DNA of 64,000 bases. It comes from Hujiaoplasma nucleasis (GTDB lineage: Bacteria; Bacillota_I; Bacilli_A; Izemoplasmatales; Hujiaoplasmataceae). This document shows positions 42,908-50,335 of this stretch, piece after piece. Below the pieces are notes generated by a model that searched no databases, was not told the origin of the DNA, and saw only the letters and a program-made list of their open reading frames with translations. The position numbers were made by a program, and so were the translations under genes. The first letter of the stretch is position 1. Every line of letters begins with the position of its first letter. The DNA is taken from the NCBI RefSeq assembly GCF_013745115.1, contig NZ_CP051151.1, forward strand, positions 1,364,001 through 1,428,000, read 5' to 3'.

Positions 42908-44386
42908 TGAAGTGGCTTCCAAAAGTTGGAGATATGGTATACTAAACCATACACTCTAATGAAGGGAGCCTTTTTTATATGAAAATAACATTAAAAGAAA
43001 AGATAGAGATGTGTGAAGAGCATATTCTTAAAGGTAAATCATTGTCCCATGTATCAGAGATGTATGATGGTATGATATAGGGAACTTAAAATATATCATA
43101 AACTTATACAAGAAACATGGAAAGAAAGTATTTGATCATAATAAAATAAAAACATATAAAAGAGATACAAAGTTACTAGCGATCGCAAGGGTAGAGAACG
43201 GAGAATCAATACGGAGTGTAGCGTTGGATTTAGGACTTACAGATCCAACGATACTAGGAGATTGGTTAAAGTTATATAGAACAAAAGGTGAAGCAGCAGT
43301 TAAAGACACATATTCAAGAAAAGGATACCTTACAAAAGACAAGAGAGCAAAAGCAATCGTTGATCAAACATTATTAGAAGAAAATGAAAGACTGAAAGCC
43401 GAGATAGAGTACCTAAAAAAATCGCGGTCCTTAACAAAAAAACTAGAAGGCGTAACAAGCAAAGAAAAAGCTGAAATTGTTACATCGTTAAGGACCAAAT
43501 TTAAATTATCAGACCTTCTAGAAGTAGCACAGATGGCATCATCAGTTTATTACTATCATACAAGTGAATATAAGAAGAAAGCTAATAAATACAAGGATAT
43601 AGAAAAAGAAATAGATTATCTATATCTAAAGAAGCACAAGAAGAGAATTGGCTATCATAGGGTCTATATTGAGCTTAAGAAGATGAACTATGTTATAGGG
43701 AAAAACAAAGTCTTAGAGATTATGAGACATAAAGGCTATACTAAAAAGAAAGTTAAGAAATGGAGAAAATATAATTCATACGCAGGAGATTTAGGGTTTA
43801 CAAAGCCAAATCAAATGAACCAAGATTTCTCAACTCTCAAACCATATCAAAAAGCAGGTACAGATATTACCATGTTTAGAACTGAGAGAGGACCTGTTTA
43901 TCTTTCGCCAATCATAGACTTTGATTCAAGAGAAGTATTATCATATGTCGCAGGAACAAACGCCAAGATGGATAAGATTACAAAGATGTTGGAGTTATTA
44001 AAAAAACATCATTCCAATCGTGTGAAAGGAATGATGATACAATCGGATCAGGGTATTCAATATCAAAACTCAAGATATCAAACAAAACTTGAAGAGTTGG
44101 GCATCATACAATCAATGAGTCGAAAGGGAAACTGCTTAGATAATTCTCCTACTGAGAACTTCTTTGGAAGAATGAAAGTAGAGATGTGGTATGGTCATGA
44201 AAAAGAGTACAAGAGCCCAAAAGCTTTGATTAAAGCTATTGATGAATATATAAATTATTACAACAATACCCGTTTAGTTACAAAACATAAAATGAGTCCA
44301 ATAGAATATAGAAATAATATGATATAATATAAATAATAAGTATGGGGGTTAACCATTTTTCTCTCCAACTTTATAAAGCTAGTTCA
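42908..44386 (+). mobile_element. IS3-family (IS150-like) insertion sequence
   Basis: About 1.48 kb. The left end TGAAGTGGCTTCC then AAAGTTGGAGA matches the inverted right end TGAACTAGCTTTA then AAAGTTGGAGA at 20 of 25 positions. The element encodes a two-helix-turn-helix plus DDE transposase typical of the IS150 group. No clear target duplication is seen (ACT left, ATT right). The left end stands eight bases behind tRNA-Leu, and a partial copy stands at the same distance behind tRNA-Trp. Confidence 0.85.
43224..44327 (+). CDS. IS3-family transposase, frameshifted near its start
   Basis: The reading frame that holds the DDE domain is open from 43071 to 44327; its first ATG is 43224. The true N terminus lies in another frame: ATG 42979 reads KITLKEKIEMCEEHILKGKS, the first helix-turn-helix, and stops at TAG 43080. 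Joining the frames near 43071 restores IS150-type order: two helix-turn-helix motifs, a leucine zipper (LLEENERLKAEIEYLKK), then the catalytic domain with Asp in GTDITMF, Asp in IQSDQGIQYQ and Glu in DNSPTENFFGRMK. No A-rich slippage site is at the junction, so this is probably a disabling mutation rather than programmed shifting. Confidence 0.85.
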   Translation: MDLGLTDPTILGDWLKLYRTKGEAAVKDTYSRKGYLTKDKRAKAIVDQTLLEENERLKAEIEYLKKSRSLTKKLEGVTSKEKAEIVTSLRTKFKLSDLLEVAQMASSVYYYHTSEYKKKANKYKDIEKEIDYLYLKKHKKRIGYHRVYIELKKMNYVIGKNKVLEIMRHKGYTKKKVKKWRKYNSYAGDLGFTKPNQMNQDFSTLKPYQKAGTDITMFRTERGPVYLSPIIDFDSREVLSYVAGTNAKMDKITKMLELLKKHHSNRVKGMMIQSDQGIQYQNSRYQTKLEELGIIQSMSRKGNCLDNSPTENFFGRMKVEMWYGHEKEYKSPKALIKAIDEYINYYNNTRLVTKHKMSPIEYRNNMI

Positions 44387-44415
44387 ATTCTGACGGTTTT
44401 ACTGATTCTGGATAT

Positions 44416-44649
44416 GTGATAAGATTATCAGTTCATAAAGAAGGCATATTGACTACGACTGATACAAACTATATTGATGAAGTATTTCTTGAAGACGGAG
44501 CAACCATACCTTTGTTTAGTAACGATACCTACAACGGTTCTGAACGTAGAGGGACTATTACAAGGAGCAATGATTTAGATGAATTACTTGATATTTTACT
44601 TAACGCCTACGATTTTGATTTATCACTTATGGACACAATTCTTACTTAA
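44416..44649 (+). pseudogene. C-terminal remnant of an unidentified gene cut by the IS
   Basis: The frame is open from inside the right end of the IS and continues through FTDSGYVIRLSVHKEGILTT to a stop at 44649, with no start signal. The acidic, soluble 77-residue piece is not recognised. The other side of the IS is a tRNA, so the missing 5' part was deleted rather than displaced. Confidence 0.5.
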
Positions 44650-44816
44650 GATAAAAAAATACAAAAAGATGTTTCGAAACAAGAAATATCATTAGTTAAT
44701 CTATATGATTAGCTTACAACCAATATGATCTTTTCTGTAGAATAGTGAAAACTAACATTTAACACTTATTTGATTAGGCAATAGTATATATAGAAAAAAT
44801 ATTTAAGGAGAGAAAT

Positions 44817-45047
44817 ATGAATTTTAATAAAATGACACAGTTCTTTTATGCTGGTATATTTATAGTTGCTAACTTAATTTTTTTAGGGGTTGGTTTTTTT
44901 GGTGTTTTTAGGCTTTTATTGGGTTTGATAGAGAATTCATTGAATAATGTGGTATTATACTTAGGTCTTCTATCTATAGGAAATTACACCTTCTTTAGTA
45001 TTCTGAGATTATTCCCCACTCAAGCCCAAAAACCAAATAGTCATTAG
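44817..45047 (+). CDS. Small two-helix membrane protein
   Basis: 76 aa with two membrane segments (about 12-36 and 42-62) and a polar tail. AAGGAGAG precedes the ATG. No family recognised. It is followed by a strong terminator. Confidence 0.55.
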   Translation: MNFNKMTQFFYAGIFIVANLIFLGVGFFGVFRLLLGLIENSLNNVVLYLGLLSIGNYTFFSILRLFPTQAQKPNSH

Positions 45048-45076
45048 TTATTTTTGTGGATTAAAATAAAAAACAA

Positions 45077-45110
45077 CAAACTGCAGATTTTTTTATCTGC
45101 AGTTTGTTTT
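45077..45110. terminator. Bidirectional terminator
   Basis: CAAACTGCAGAT / ATCTGCAGTTTG (45077-45088 and 45095-45106), loop of six T, then TTTT; preceded by an A-rich stretch for the other strand. Confidence 0.9.
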
Positions 45111-45167
45111 TATACTCAAATCTCTTAATTAACTATATAAGTAAAATGCAAAGATACATTTTAGAAA

Positions 45168-45419
45168 TCACAAAAAATAGTAAAAGCCTTGATGAAAAAT
45201 CGCTTGAATTATTTCTGTATCATCAATATTAGGTTGATAACTTAGTACTTCTTTTTGAGTTTCTTCTGCGATAGATTTACCAATAAATCTTAATGGAATC
45301 AATGTCGCAATATCGTCTTCCCAATCCTTAAGCAAATAACAACTACCATTAATATAATAAACCTCTACGTTTAAATCATTTTTATCAAATATACTCACTA
45401 TTCTTAAGTTCAACTCCAA
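45168..45419 (-). CDS. Possible immunity or antitoxin partner of the HNH gene
   Basis: 83 aa, acidic and soluble (LLKDWEDDIATLIPLRFIG), 60 bases downstream of the HNH gene on the same strand. The start is uncertain: TTG 45419 overlaps the only GGAG, and a GTG lies further in. A small acidic gene directly after a compact nuclease fits an immunity protein, but no family is recognised. Confidence 0.45.
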   Translation of the reverse strand: MELNLRIVSIFDKNDLNVEVYYINGSCYLLKDWEDDIATLIPLRFIGKSIAEETQKEVLSYQPNIDDTEIIQAIFHQGFYYFL

Positions 45420-45479
45420 TCTAAATATAGAAAATTATCAAAATAAATCATACTTTCATTGAGCAATGTGCTTGAATAA

Positions 45480-45884
45480 TTAATAATGTTTACCTTGCTT
45501 GCTTTTCCAGTCTATCTTCTTATTTGTTGAAACATCAATAATCCCATAACCATAATAACCACTTTGGCTAAACACTTTATATTTCTTATCGCCGATTGAA
45601 AAATGAGGATAATTATCACCTTTTTCTGAATTATTTCCTCTTTGCATGGGTTCAAAATTATTAAAGAAATCAGCTTCAAGTGGATTGTTGAAATCAGATT
45701 TTGGTCGTATATGATCCACATTCCAGCTATAGTCATATTTCTTTGTTTGCCCAGGTCTCAACAACATAACAGCTGTATTACTCCACGCATCTCTATGCAT
45801 CCATACACCAAAACAATCTTGAGCCCATTCCTTGTTGCCAAATACATCTTTCCATAATTTTTCTGCCATTTCTTTTGTTATCAT
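45480..45884 (-). CDS. Small HNH endonuclease
   Basis: 134 aa that is little more than an HNH fold: DYSWNVDHIRPKSDF (DH pair, about 51-65), then FFNNFEPMQRGNNSEKGDN (second Asn and the closing motif). Conserved aromatic N- and C-terminal parts surround it. HNH domains of this kind occur as homing or restriction nucleases and as tips of secreted toxins; with no signal or delivery domain, this may be a displaced toxin tip or a stand-alone nuclease. AAGGAGG before ATG gives strong translation. Confidence 0.75.
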   Translation of the reverse strand: MITKEMAEKLWKDVFGNKEWAQDCFGVWMHRDAWSNTAVMLLRPGQTKKYDYSWNVDHIRPKSDFNNPLEADFFNNFEPMQRGNNSEKGDNYPHFSIGDKKYKVFSQSGYYGYGIIDVSTNKKIDWKSKQGKHY

Positions 45885-46030
45885 TTTAATCCTCCTTATA
45901 ATCCATATTACTATATCTGCTTTGATAAGTGTATATACATGTAAGTTTTTAGTAAATTAAATCTTATCTTCTATATCATTTATTGCTTTTTTGCAAAAAA
46001 ACTATAAAAATCCATTATCGATTCAATAAA

Positions 46031-46048
46031 AAGGCGCATATGCGCCTT
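46031..46048 (-). terminator. Terminator of the small-gene cluster
   Basis: Palindrome AAGGCGCATATGCGCCTT; on the minus strand it is followed by a run of T. It lies four bases beyond the last stop of the cluster. Confidence 0.8.
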
Positions 46049-46051
46049 AGT

Positions 46052-46270
46052 TTATTTAATTATCTGATTGTGATAGTTTAACTCGGTTAGTAGTTCGAGC
46101 ACTGTCATTTCTCCGTCAGAGCTATACTCATAATCCAACACTGGATAATAATTGCCGTAAGCCTTGATTTTCGCTCTTTCTACCTTGATCTTCTGATTGA
46201 ATGAAAGTAATCCCTCTTTGATGTCTTGTTCTATTTCGTGAATTAAGTCTTGATAGTCGTATGATGCCAT
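46052..46270 (-). CDS. Unrecognised 72-aa protein of the small-gene cluster
   Basis: Acidic with a helical N-terminal half (DYQDLIHEIEQDIKEGLLS). Starts four bases after the stop of the helix-turn-helix gene. It may be an antitoxin-like or regulatory partner; nothing firmer can be said. Confidence 0.45.
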   Translation of the reverse strand: MASYDYQDLIHEIEQDIKEGLLSFNQKIKVERAKIKAYGNYYPVLDYEYSSDGEMTVLELLTELNYHNQIIK

Positions 46271-46274
46271 GACA

Positions 46275-46457
46275 TCAGGTGTGCCAATGTTTATCTTTAG
46301 TTTTGGCCTGCCTGGTCCTTTTCTGTTTTCTTGGTATTTTTTTCAATGACTCTTCAGAAACATGTCCTTCTTTGTAAATCAATTTACCTTGTTTTATTAA
46401 ATAATGAACTCCTTGAGGTGTTATACCTAACACTTTAGCTGCGTCTTTAACTTTCAT
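46275..46457 (-). CDS. Small helix-turn-helix DNA-binding protein
   Basis: 60 aa. Residues 2-35 (KVKDAAKVLGITPQGVHYLI and KQGKLIYKEG) fit a MerR/excisionase-type winged helix, with a basic tail (PRKQKRTRQAKTKDKHWH). It could be an excisionase-like or regulatory protein of an old mobile element. It overlaps the preceding gene by one base (TAATG). Confidence 0.65.
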   Translation of the reverse strand: MKVKDAAKVLGITPQGVHYLIKQGKLIYKEGHVSEESLKKIPRKQKRTRQAKTKDKHWHT

Positions 46458-46699
46458 TATTGCAACAGGTCCTCGGTAATATCAATCGATACCTCTTGCC
46501 ACTTGTCAAGAATTTCATCTTCGCGATCATCATTATCAATCATTACATTATCATCCATGACTAAATCAACATGGTTATAGGTGCACCAAAACTTATGCCA
46601 TTTTTCAAAAACTAAATCACCAAAGTTAATGCCTTGGTTTTTTACAGTTTCTTTTAAATCACTTTCAATCATATCATAGACTATATATATCACCACCAT
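46457..46699 (-). CDS. Unrecognised 80-aa acidic protein
   Basis: Very acidic second half (LVMDDNVMIDNDDREDEIL) after an aromatic stretch (FEKWHKFWCTYNH). It is translationally coupled to the helix-turn-helix gene. Its start overlaps the 3' part of the tiny frame at 46674. Possibly a small accessory protein. Confidence 0.45.
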   Translation of the reverse strand: MVVIYIVYDMIESDLKETVKNQGINFGDLVFEKWHKFWCTYNHVDLVMDDNVMIDNDDREDEILDKWQEVSIDITEDLLQ

Positions 46700-46817
46700 G
46701 TGTTTTATCGTGTATTATATTTAGCATTTCTAACTTAGTAGGTTCTCGATCGTTTTGTTCAAGGAATTCATCATATGGATCTCCATCCACGATGATGATA
46801 ATTTCTTGATTAACCAA
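46674..46817 (-). CDS. Possible 47-aa gene ahead of the cluster
   Basis: From TTG 46817 to TGA 46674, 47 codons; the peptide is acidic with EIIIIVDGDPYDEFLEQNDR and resembles coding sequence more than chance. The frame is open upstream without a better start and no clear binding site is visible, so it may be a truncated gene. It overlaps the following 80-aa gene in another frame by 26 bases. Confidence 0.3.
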   Translation of the reverse strand: MVNQEIIIIVDGDPYDEFLEQNDREPTKLEMLNIIHDKTHGGDIYSL

Positions 46818-46985
46818 TGCATAATATAACCCGAGTTTTATAGTTGATACCCATTAATTAATGACTATACAACAAGTTTACTACAATTTTGTTTACTCTT
46901 AGACATCTTAAAATAGATGTTTAAGTGTTTTTTTATTTAATAGGAAATTGTATTTAAAAAATAAAGTAGTGATATAAATAGAAAA

Positions 46986-47003
46986 AGCCCACAAGTGTAG
47001 GCT
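46986..47003 (-). terminator. Terminator of the zinc-ribbon gene
   Basis: On the minus strand AGCCTACA / TGTGGGCT closes a tight hairpin followed by TTTTTC. The gap 46818-46985 between it and the small-gene cluster shows nothing recognisable. Confidence 0.7.
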
Positions 47004-47024
47004 GAGTATATGAAGTTAAAAGAC

Positions 47025-47333
47025 TTATTTCTTTAAGCGGTTATAAACATCTAAAGGAACTACATCACCTGTATTACATTTAGGGCAGTATGAAACAGGG
47101 TAATTACTCATAAAAGAATCCCAACATTCACTTACAATATCATAATCAATTTCTTCTTGAAAACCACAATCTAAACATTTTAGTTCAATGGTTTCATCAA
47201 AGATGTCACTTTTTACAAATTCTTCAACATCTACCTTTTCAATATCTAAACAAAATTCATTAAACTCAATCGCTCTTTTTCTTTTTTCGTCATCTGTTAG
47301 ATAACGCTTTTTTGTAGAAAAATGTTTTTGCAT
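47025..47333 (-). CDS. Zinc-ribbon protein coupled to the IS91-like transposase
   Basis: 102 aa from ATG 47333. Two CxxC pairs (KCLDCG near 53 and YCPKCNTG near 83) make a zinc ribbon; the first half is charged and helical. GGAGGTG lies seven bases upstream, inside the transposase gene, so it is translated from the same message. A longer frame from 47348 starts within the binding site and is unlikely. Function unknown; it may be a transposition accessory. Confidence 0.6.
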   Translation of the reverse strand: MQKHFSTKKRYLTDDEKRKRAIEFNEFCLDIEKVDVEEFVKSDIFDETIELKCLDCGFQEEIDYDIVSECWDSFMSNYPVSYCPKCNTGDVVPLDVYNRLKK

Positions 47334-48439
47334 ACTAGCCACCTCCAAAATAATTGTCTGGGAAATAGGATAATTAATTTTTTGATGAACTTAAAAACAC
47401 TTTCAGTCACATATTGTCTACCCTGTTTTTGATTTTTCTCTAAACCGTCATCTTCATGAGGATCATAATAATACGTGATGGTATGATTGTCATAATTAAC
47501 ATTAATAATTCTTGATTCACTCATGGCTGGATGTCCAGCATATCTAGCAATATATCTAGTGATATTTTTAATAGAAACCTTTGTGTTATTCTTAAGTTTA
47601 GGACCGTAAGTATAAAAACCATCTTTGAGTTTTTTATAAAGATAATTTCTTAATCTAGAGAATTTCACTAATTCATATTTTGAAGTATTCTCTTTTAAAT
47701 AATGATAAATTCTTTTTAATAACTGATTCATAAAAGCTTTTCTCAATGACTCAAAATTAAAGTAATCATACTTTTTAAACTTTAAATCATTATCAATGAT
47801 TCTTTCAGCCATTAAGACATGTATATGAGGATTAAATTTTAAATCTCTACCAAAAGTGTGTAAGAAAGATATATAACCTAATTCTCTATCATCATTTTTA
47901 GCTATTTTTGATTTACCCTGAATAAGATAAACAAAAACATCATCTACCGCTTTGAATAGTTCATGATAAAGATCCCTATAAAGTCTAAAATATATTCTTA
48001 ATTCTTCAGCGATAGAGAAGACAAACTGTCTGTGTGGTACATTCAAACATTTTTTAGCAATTTCATTGGCACATCTTTCTCTATATATCTTCCCACAAGA
48101 AGCACAAAACCTTGAATGACAAGATAAACCAGATATATGGTAATGATCACAATTAGGACATTCATAAAAGACATAGCCATAAGAAAAATCTTTACAAGCA
48201 ATCATCCGATTAACATTATTAATGATAGAATCTCTAATGTCAATATGTGCATACATTTCAAGAAATTTATACCAGTATCTTACAAAAATATCTTTAATGG
48301 TGTATTTATGTCTTAGTTCTCTAGCAAAAGGCGCATTGCCTATCTTATGAATGGTGTTTTCATAAACATGTTTATCCAGCTTTAGCAGCTGTAAGCAGCT
48401 GCATCTTATAAGCATCTTGTTTTGCATATTCATAAACAT
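47297..48439 (-). CDS. IS91-like (Y1/HUH) transposase
   Basis: 380 aa. The zinc-binding part reads YECPNCDHYHISGLSCHSRFCASCG (about 90-114 in total; first half YECPNCDHY). The HUH motif is in KFNPHIHVLMAE, and the tyrosine lies in TRYIARYAGHPAMSE. This is the single-strand rolling-circle transposase family. The last 30 residues do not look like the family end; a shift of register near 47365 would give an HFPDNYF ending instead, so the C terminus may be damaged. Element ends were not identified, though a hairpin lies just upstream of the gene. Confidence 0.85.
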   Translation of the reverse strand: MFMNMQNKMLIRCSCLQLLKLDKHVYENTIHKIGNAPFARELRHKYTIKDIFVRYWYKFLEMYAHIDIRDSIINNVNRMIACKDFSYGYVFYECPNCDHYHISGLSCHSRFCASCGKIYRERCANEIAKKCLNVPHRQFVFSIAEELRIYFRLYRDLYHELFKAVDDVFVYLIQGKSKIAKNDDRELGYISFLHTFGRDLKFNPHIHVLMAERIIDNDLKFKKYDYFNFESLRKAFMNQLLKRIYHYLKENTSKYELVKFSRLRNYLYKKLKDGFYTYGPKLKNNTKVSIKNITRYIARYAGHPAMSESRIINVNYDNHTITYYYDPHEDDGLEKNQKQGRQYVTESVFKFIKKLIILFPRQLFWRWLVCKNIFLQKSVI

Positions 48440-48475
48440 TCATACAATAATTTTATCAAACTATTAACATTCAAA

Positions 48476-48495
48476 AAAGAGGCTTTCGCCTCTTT
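48476..48495. other. Hairpin upstream of the IS91-like gene
   Basis: AAAGAGGC-TTTC-GCCTCTTT. It could be a terminator or an end structure (ori or ter type) of the rolling-circle element. Confidence 0.55.
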
Positions 48496-48609
48496 AGTTG
48501 AAAAACTTGTTTTTCATTTTTTTAACTCTATATAATAAGAAACTACTATCATACTTTGTACGTATCCATGTTATAATATCATTATATGTATAAAGGATTT
48601 GGAGATAAT

Positions 48610-49056
48610 ATGATGAAAAGAGGAAAAGCAATGTATTTAGTATTACCTATTATTGCCGGTGTAGCCATTGCGCTTCAAGCGGTTTTTAGTAATAAAGTGA
48701 GTCAAACTGCTGGGGTCATGCAAGCTGTATTTCTAGTTCACGCATTTGGTTTATTATTGGCTTTATTTATTTTATTAATTGGGAAAGAAAATTTCTCTTT
48801 TATAAAGAATTTTAATGTATATGCTGTTTTGGGCGGGTCATTGGGTGTTGTGATTATTTTCACGATAGCAAAAAGCATTACTTTAAATGGTGTTTTTTCA
48901 ACGGTGATGGTGTCTGTTCTTATTCAAATGACTGTCTCTAAAGTGATTGATCATTTTGGTTTATTTGGTGTCGAAAAAAATCCTATTAATTTAATGCATG
49001 TGATAGCTATATTGTTGATGGTTAGTGGTGTTATTATTTATCAAAGATCTAACTAG
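48610..49056 (+). CDS. DMT-superfamily (DUF606/YdcZ-like) membrane protein
   Basis: 148 aa with about five membrane segments. The opening MYLVLPIIAGVAIALQAVFS with NKVSQTAG and the later GGSLGVVIIFTIAKSI are typical of this half-size drug/metabolite transporter group, which usually works as dimers. The substrate is unknown. ATG 48610 is preceded by TTGGAGA; the frame from 48586 has no site. Confidence 0.8.
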   Translation: MMKRGKAMYLVLPIIAGVAIALQAVFSNKVSQTAGVMQAVFLVHAFGLLLALFILLIGKENFSFIKNFNVYAVLGGSLGVVIIFTIAKSITLNGVFSTVMVSVLIQMTVSKVIDHFGLFGVEKNPINLMHVIAILLMVSGVIIYQRSN

Positions 49057-49076
49057 TAATTATCCTATGAATGATG

Positions 49077-49101
49077 AGACTCTATTGAGAGTCTTTTTTT
49101 T
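49077..49101 (+). terminator. Terminator of the DMT gene
   Basis: AGACTCT-ATTG-AGAGTCT followed by a run of T. Confidence 0.88.
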
Positions 49102-49125
49102 ATAAAAAAATAACCAATTTCTTGG

Positions 49126-49950
49126 TTATAATTTTTTATATATATCTCGTCCTAATTGAATGAGAATTTTCATTTGGTCCTTTAATTCAGTGAGTTTATC
49201 TTCAGTAAGTTCTTTTACAGCTAATTTATCATAGAGTTTATCTATTGCTACATGTATCTCCTTGTGTGCACCACTCATATATATAGGGTGATCAAATCTA
49301 GTAGTCAAAGATTTAAATACATCGATAATCTTATTAGGAATATGATCATTTTCTTTCAAGTAGATATCATAAGCATCGATTGATTCCATTAGTTTTAATT
49401 CTTTATTTTCGAAAGGGTTTCTTCCCTTGGTTCTTACTTGAAAAGTTTGAGTATTGTCATTATTTAAGACATAGTATATACCGTTAAATACTATTTCATT
49501 CGATTTGTGTAGTTTCGAGTAAGCGTAAAAACTATATAAATCGATTCTATTATTTAAGTAATAATAAGTTAATCGATAACGCACTACTTCAGAATGAGCT
49601 TTTTTAAATAAGTGACCTTTTTCAATAAATGGATATGTTTTTGGAAAACATTCATACTCATGATGTGTAGGATCGTCTTCAAAGGCTAGGTCTATTATTT
49701 TTTTATACAAATACTCGTACATAGGTCTTTCTGATCTATAAAGAAGCAAAGCAAGGAATAGTAATATAATGATAAAGATTATAGAAGCGAAAATCCAAAA
49801 TAATACTTTAACAAATAATATTTCTTTGTAATATATGATGGTAGGAATCAAGGGGATAACAAATAAAGCAAATACATAGAAAAGTTTCTTATATAACTTG
49901 TTTTTATATGATTTATATTCTTGATTATAGGATTCAATCAGACTTTTCAT
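49126..49950 (-). CDS. Membrane protein, DUF3137-like
   Basis: 274 aa from ATG 49950. An N-terminal helical segment ([18 protein letters not shown]) is followed by two membrane helices (about 25-40 and 45-72) and a long soluble part. The layout resembles the DUF3137 family, but the match is by impression only. AAGGGGC precedes this ATG. Its start overlaps the end of yidD by 17 bases, so the two are co-translated. The longer frame from 50016 would overlap yidD further and lacks a site. Confidence 0.6.
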   Translation of the reverse strand: MKSLIESYNQEYKSYKNKLYKKLFYVFALFVIPLIPTIIYYKEILFVKVLFWIFASIIFIIILLFLALLLYRSERPMYEYLYKKIIDLAFEDDPTHHEYECFPKTYPFIEKGHLFKKAHSEVVRYRLTYYYLNNRIDLYSFYAYSKLHKSNEIVFNGIYYVLNNDNTQTFQVRTKGRNPFENKELKLMESIDAYDIYLKENDHIPNKIIDVFKSLTTRFDHPIYMSGAHKEIHVAIDKLYDKLAVKELTEDKLTELKDQMKILIQLGRDIYKKL

Positions 49951-50206
49951 GTTTATGCCCCTTAGGAATTTGATTTGGTTGAATATGATTTTTCTTAAAT
50001 TTAGGTATTGGATCATATCCTCCTCGTGAAAAAGGATTACATCTTATAATACGCCATAGAGATAATAGTGATGCATAAAAGATATTATAGTTTTTATAGG
50101 CATCAATAGCGTAATTAGAGCAACTTGGATGGTACTTACAAGTTGGGTTTTTGGTAGAGGTAGCTTCTTGATATTTTTTAATCATTTTTATGACCCAATT
50201 TTTCAT
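49934..50206 (-). CDS. yidD: Membrane protein insertion efficiency factor YidD
   Basis: 90 aa from ATG 50206. The diagnostic [18 protein letters not shown] and [16 protein letters not shown] are both present. YidD assists membrane protein insertion with YidC. It is usually next to rnpA and yidC; here it is apart from them. The frame from 50251 adds 15 residues absent from the family. Confidence 0.93.
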   Translation of the reverse strand: MKNWVIKMIKKYQEATSTKNPTCKYHPSCSNYAIDAYKNYNIFYASLLSLWRIIRCNPFSRGGYDPIPKFKKNHIQPNQIPKGHKHEKSD

Positions 50207-50335
50207 ATTTATCACCATAAATATTATATACATGTTTTTACATATTTGCAATGAATGAGTTTTTGGATGTTATCCTTGATTAAAAGGATATAAATGACTT
50301 ATAATCTAAATGTAAGAGATTTAGGAGGTAAGCAT

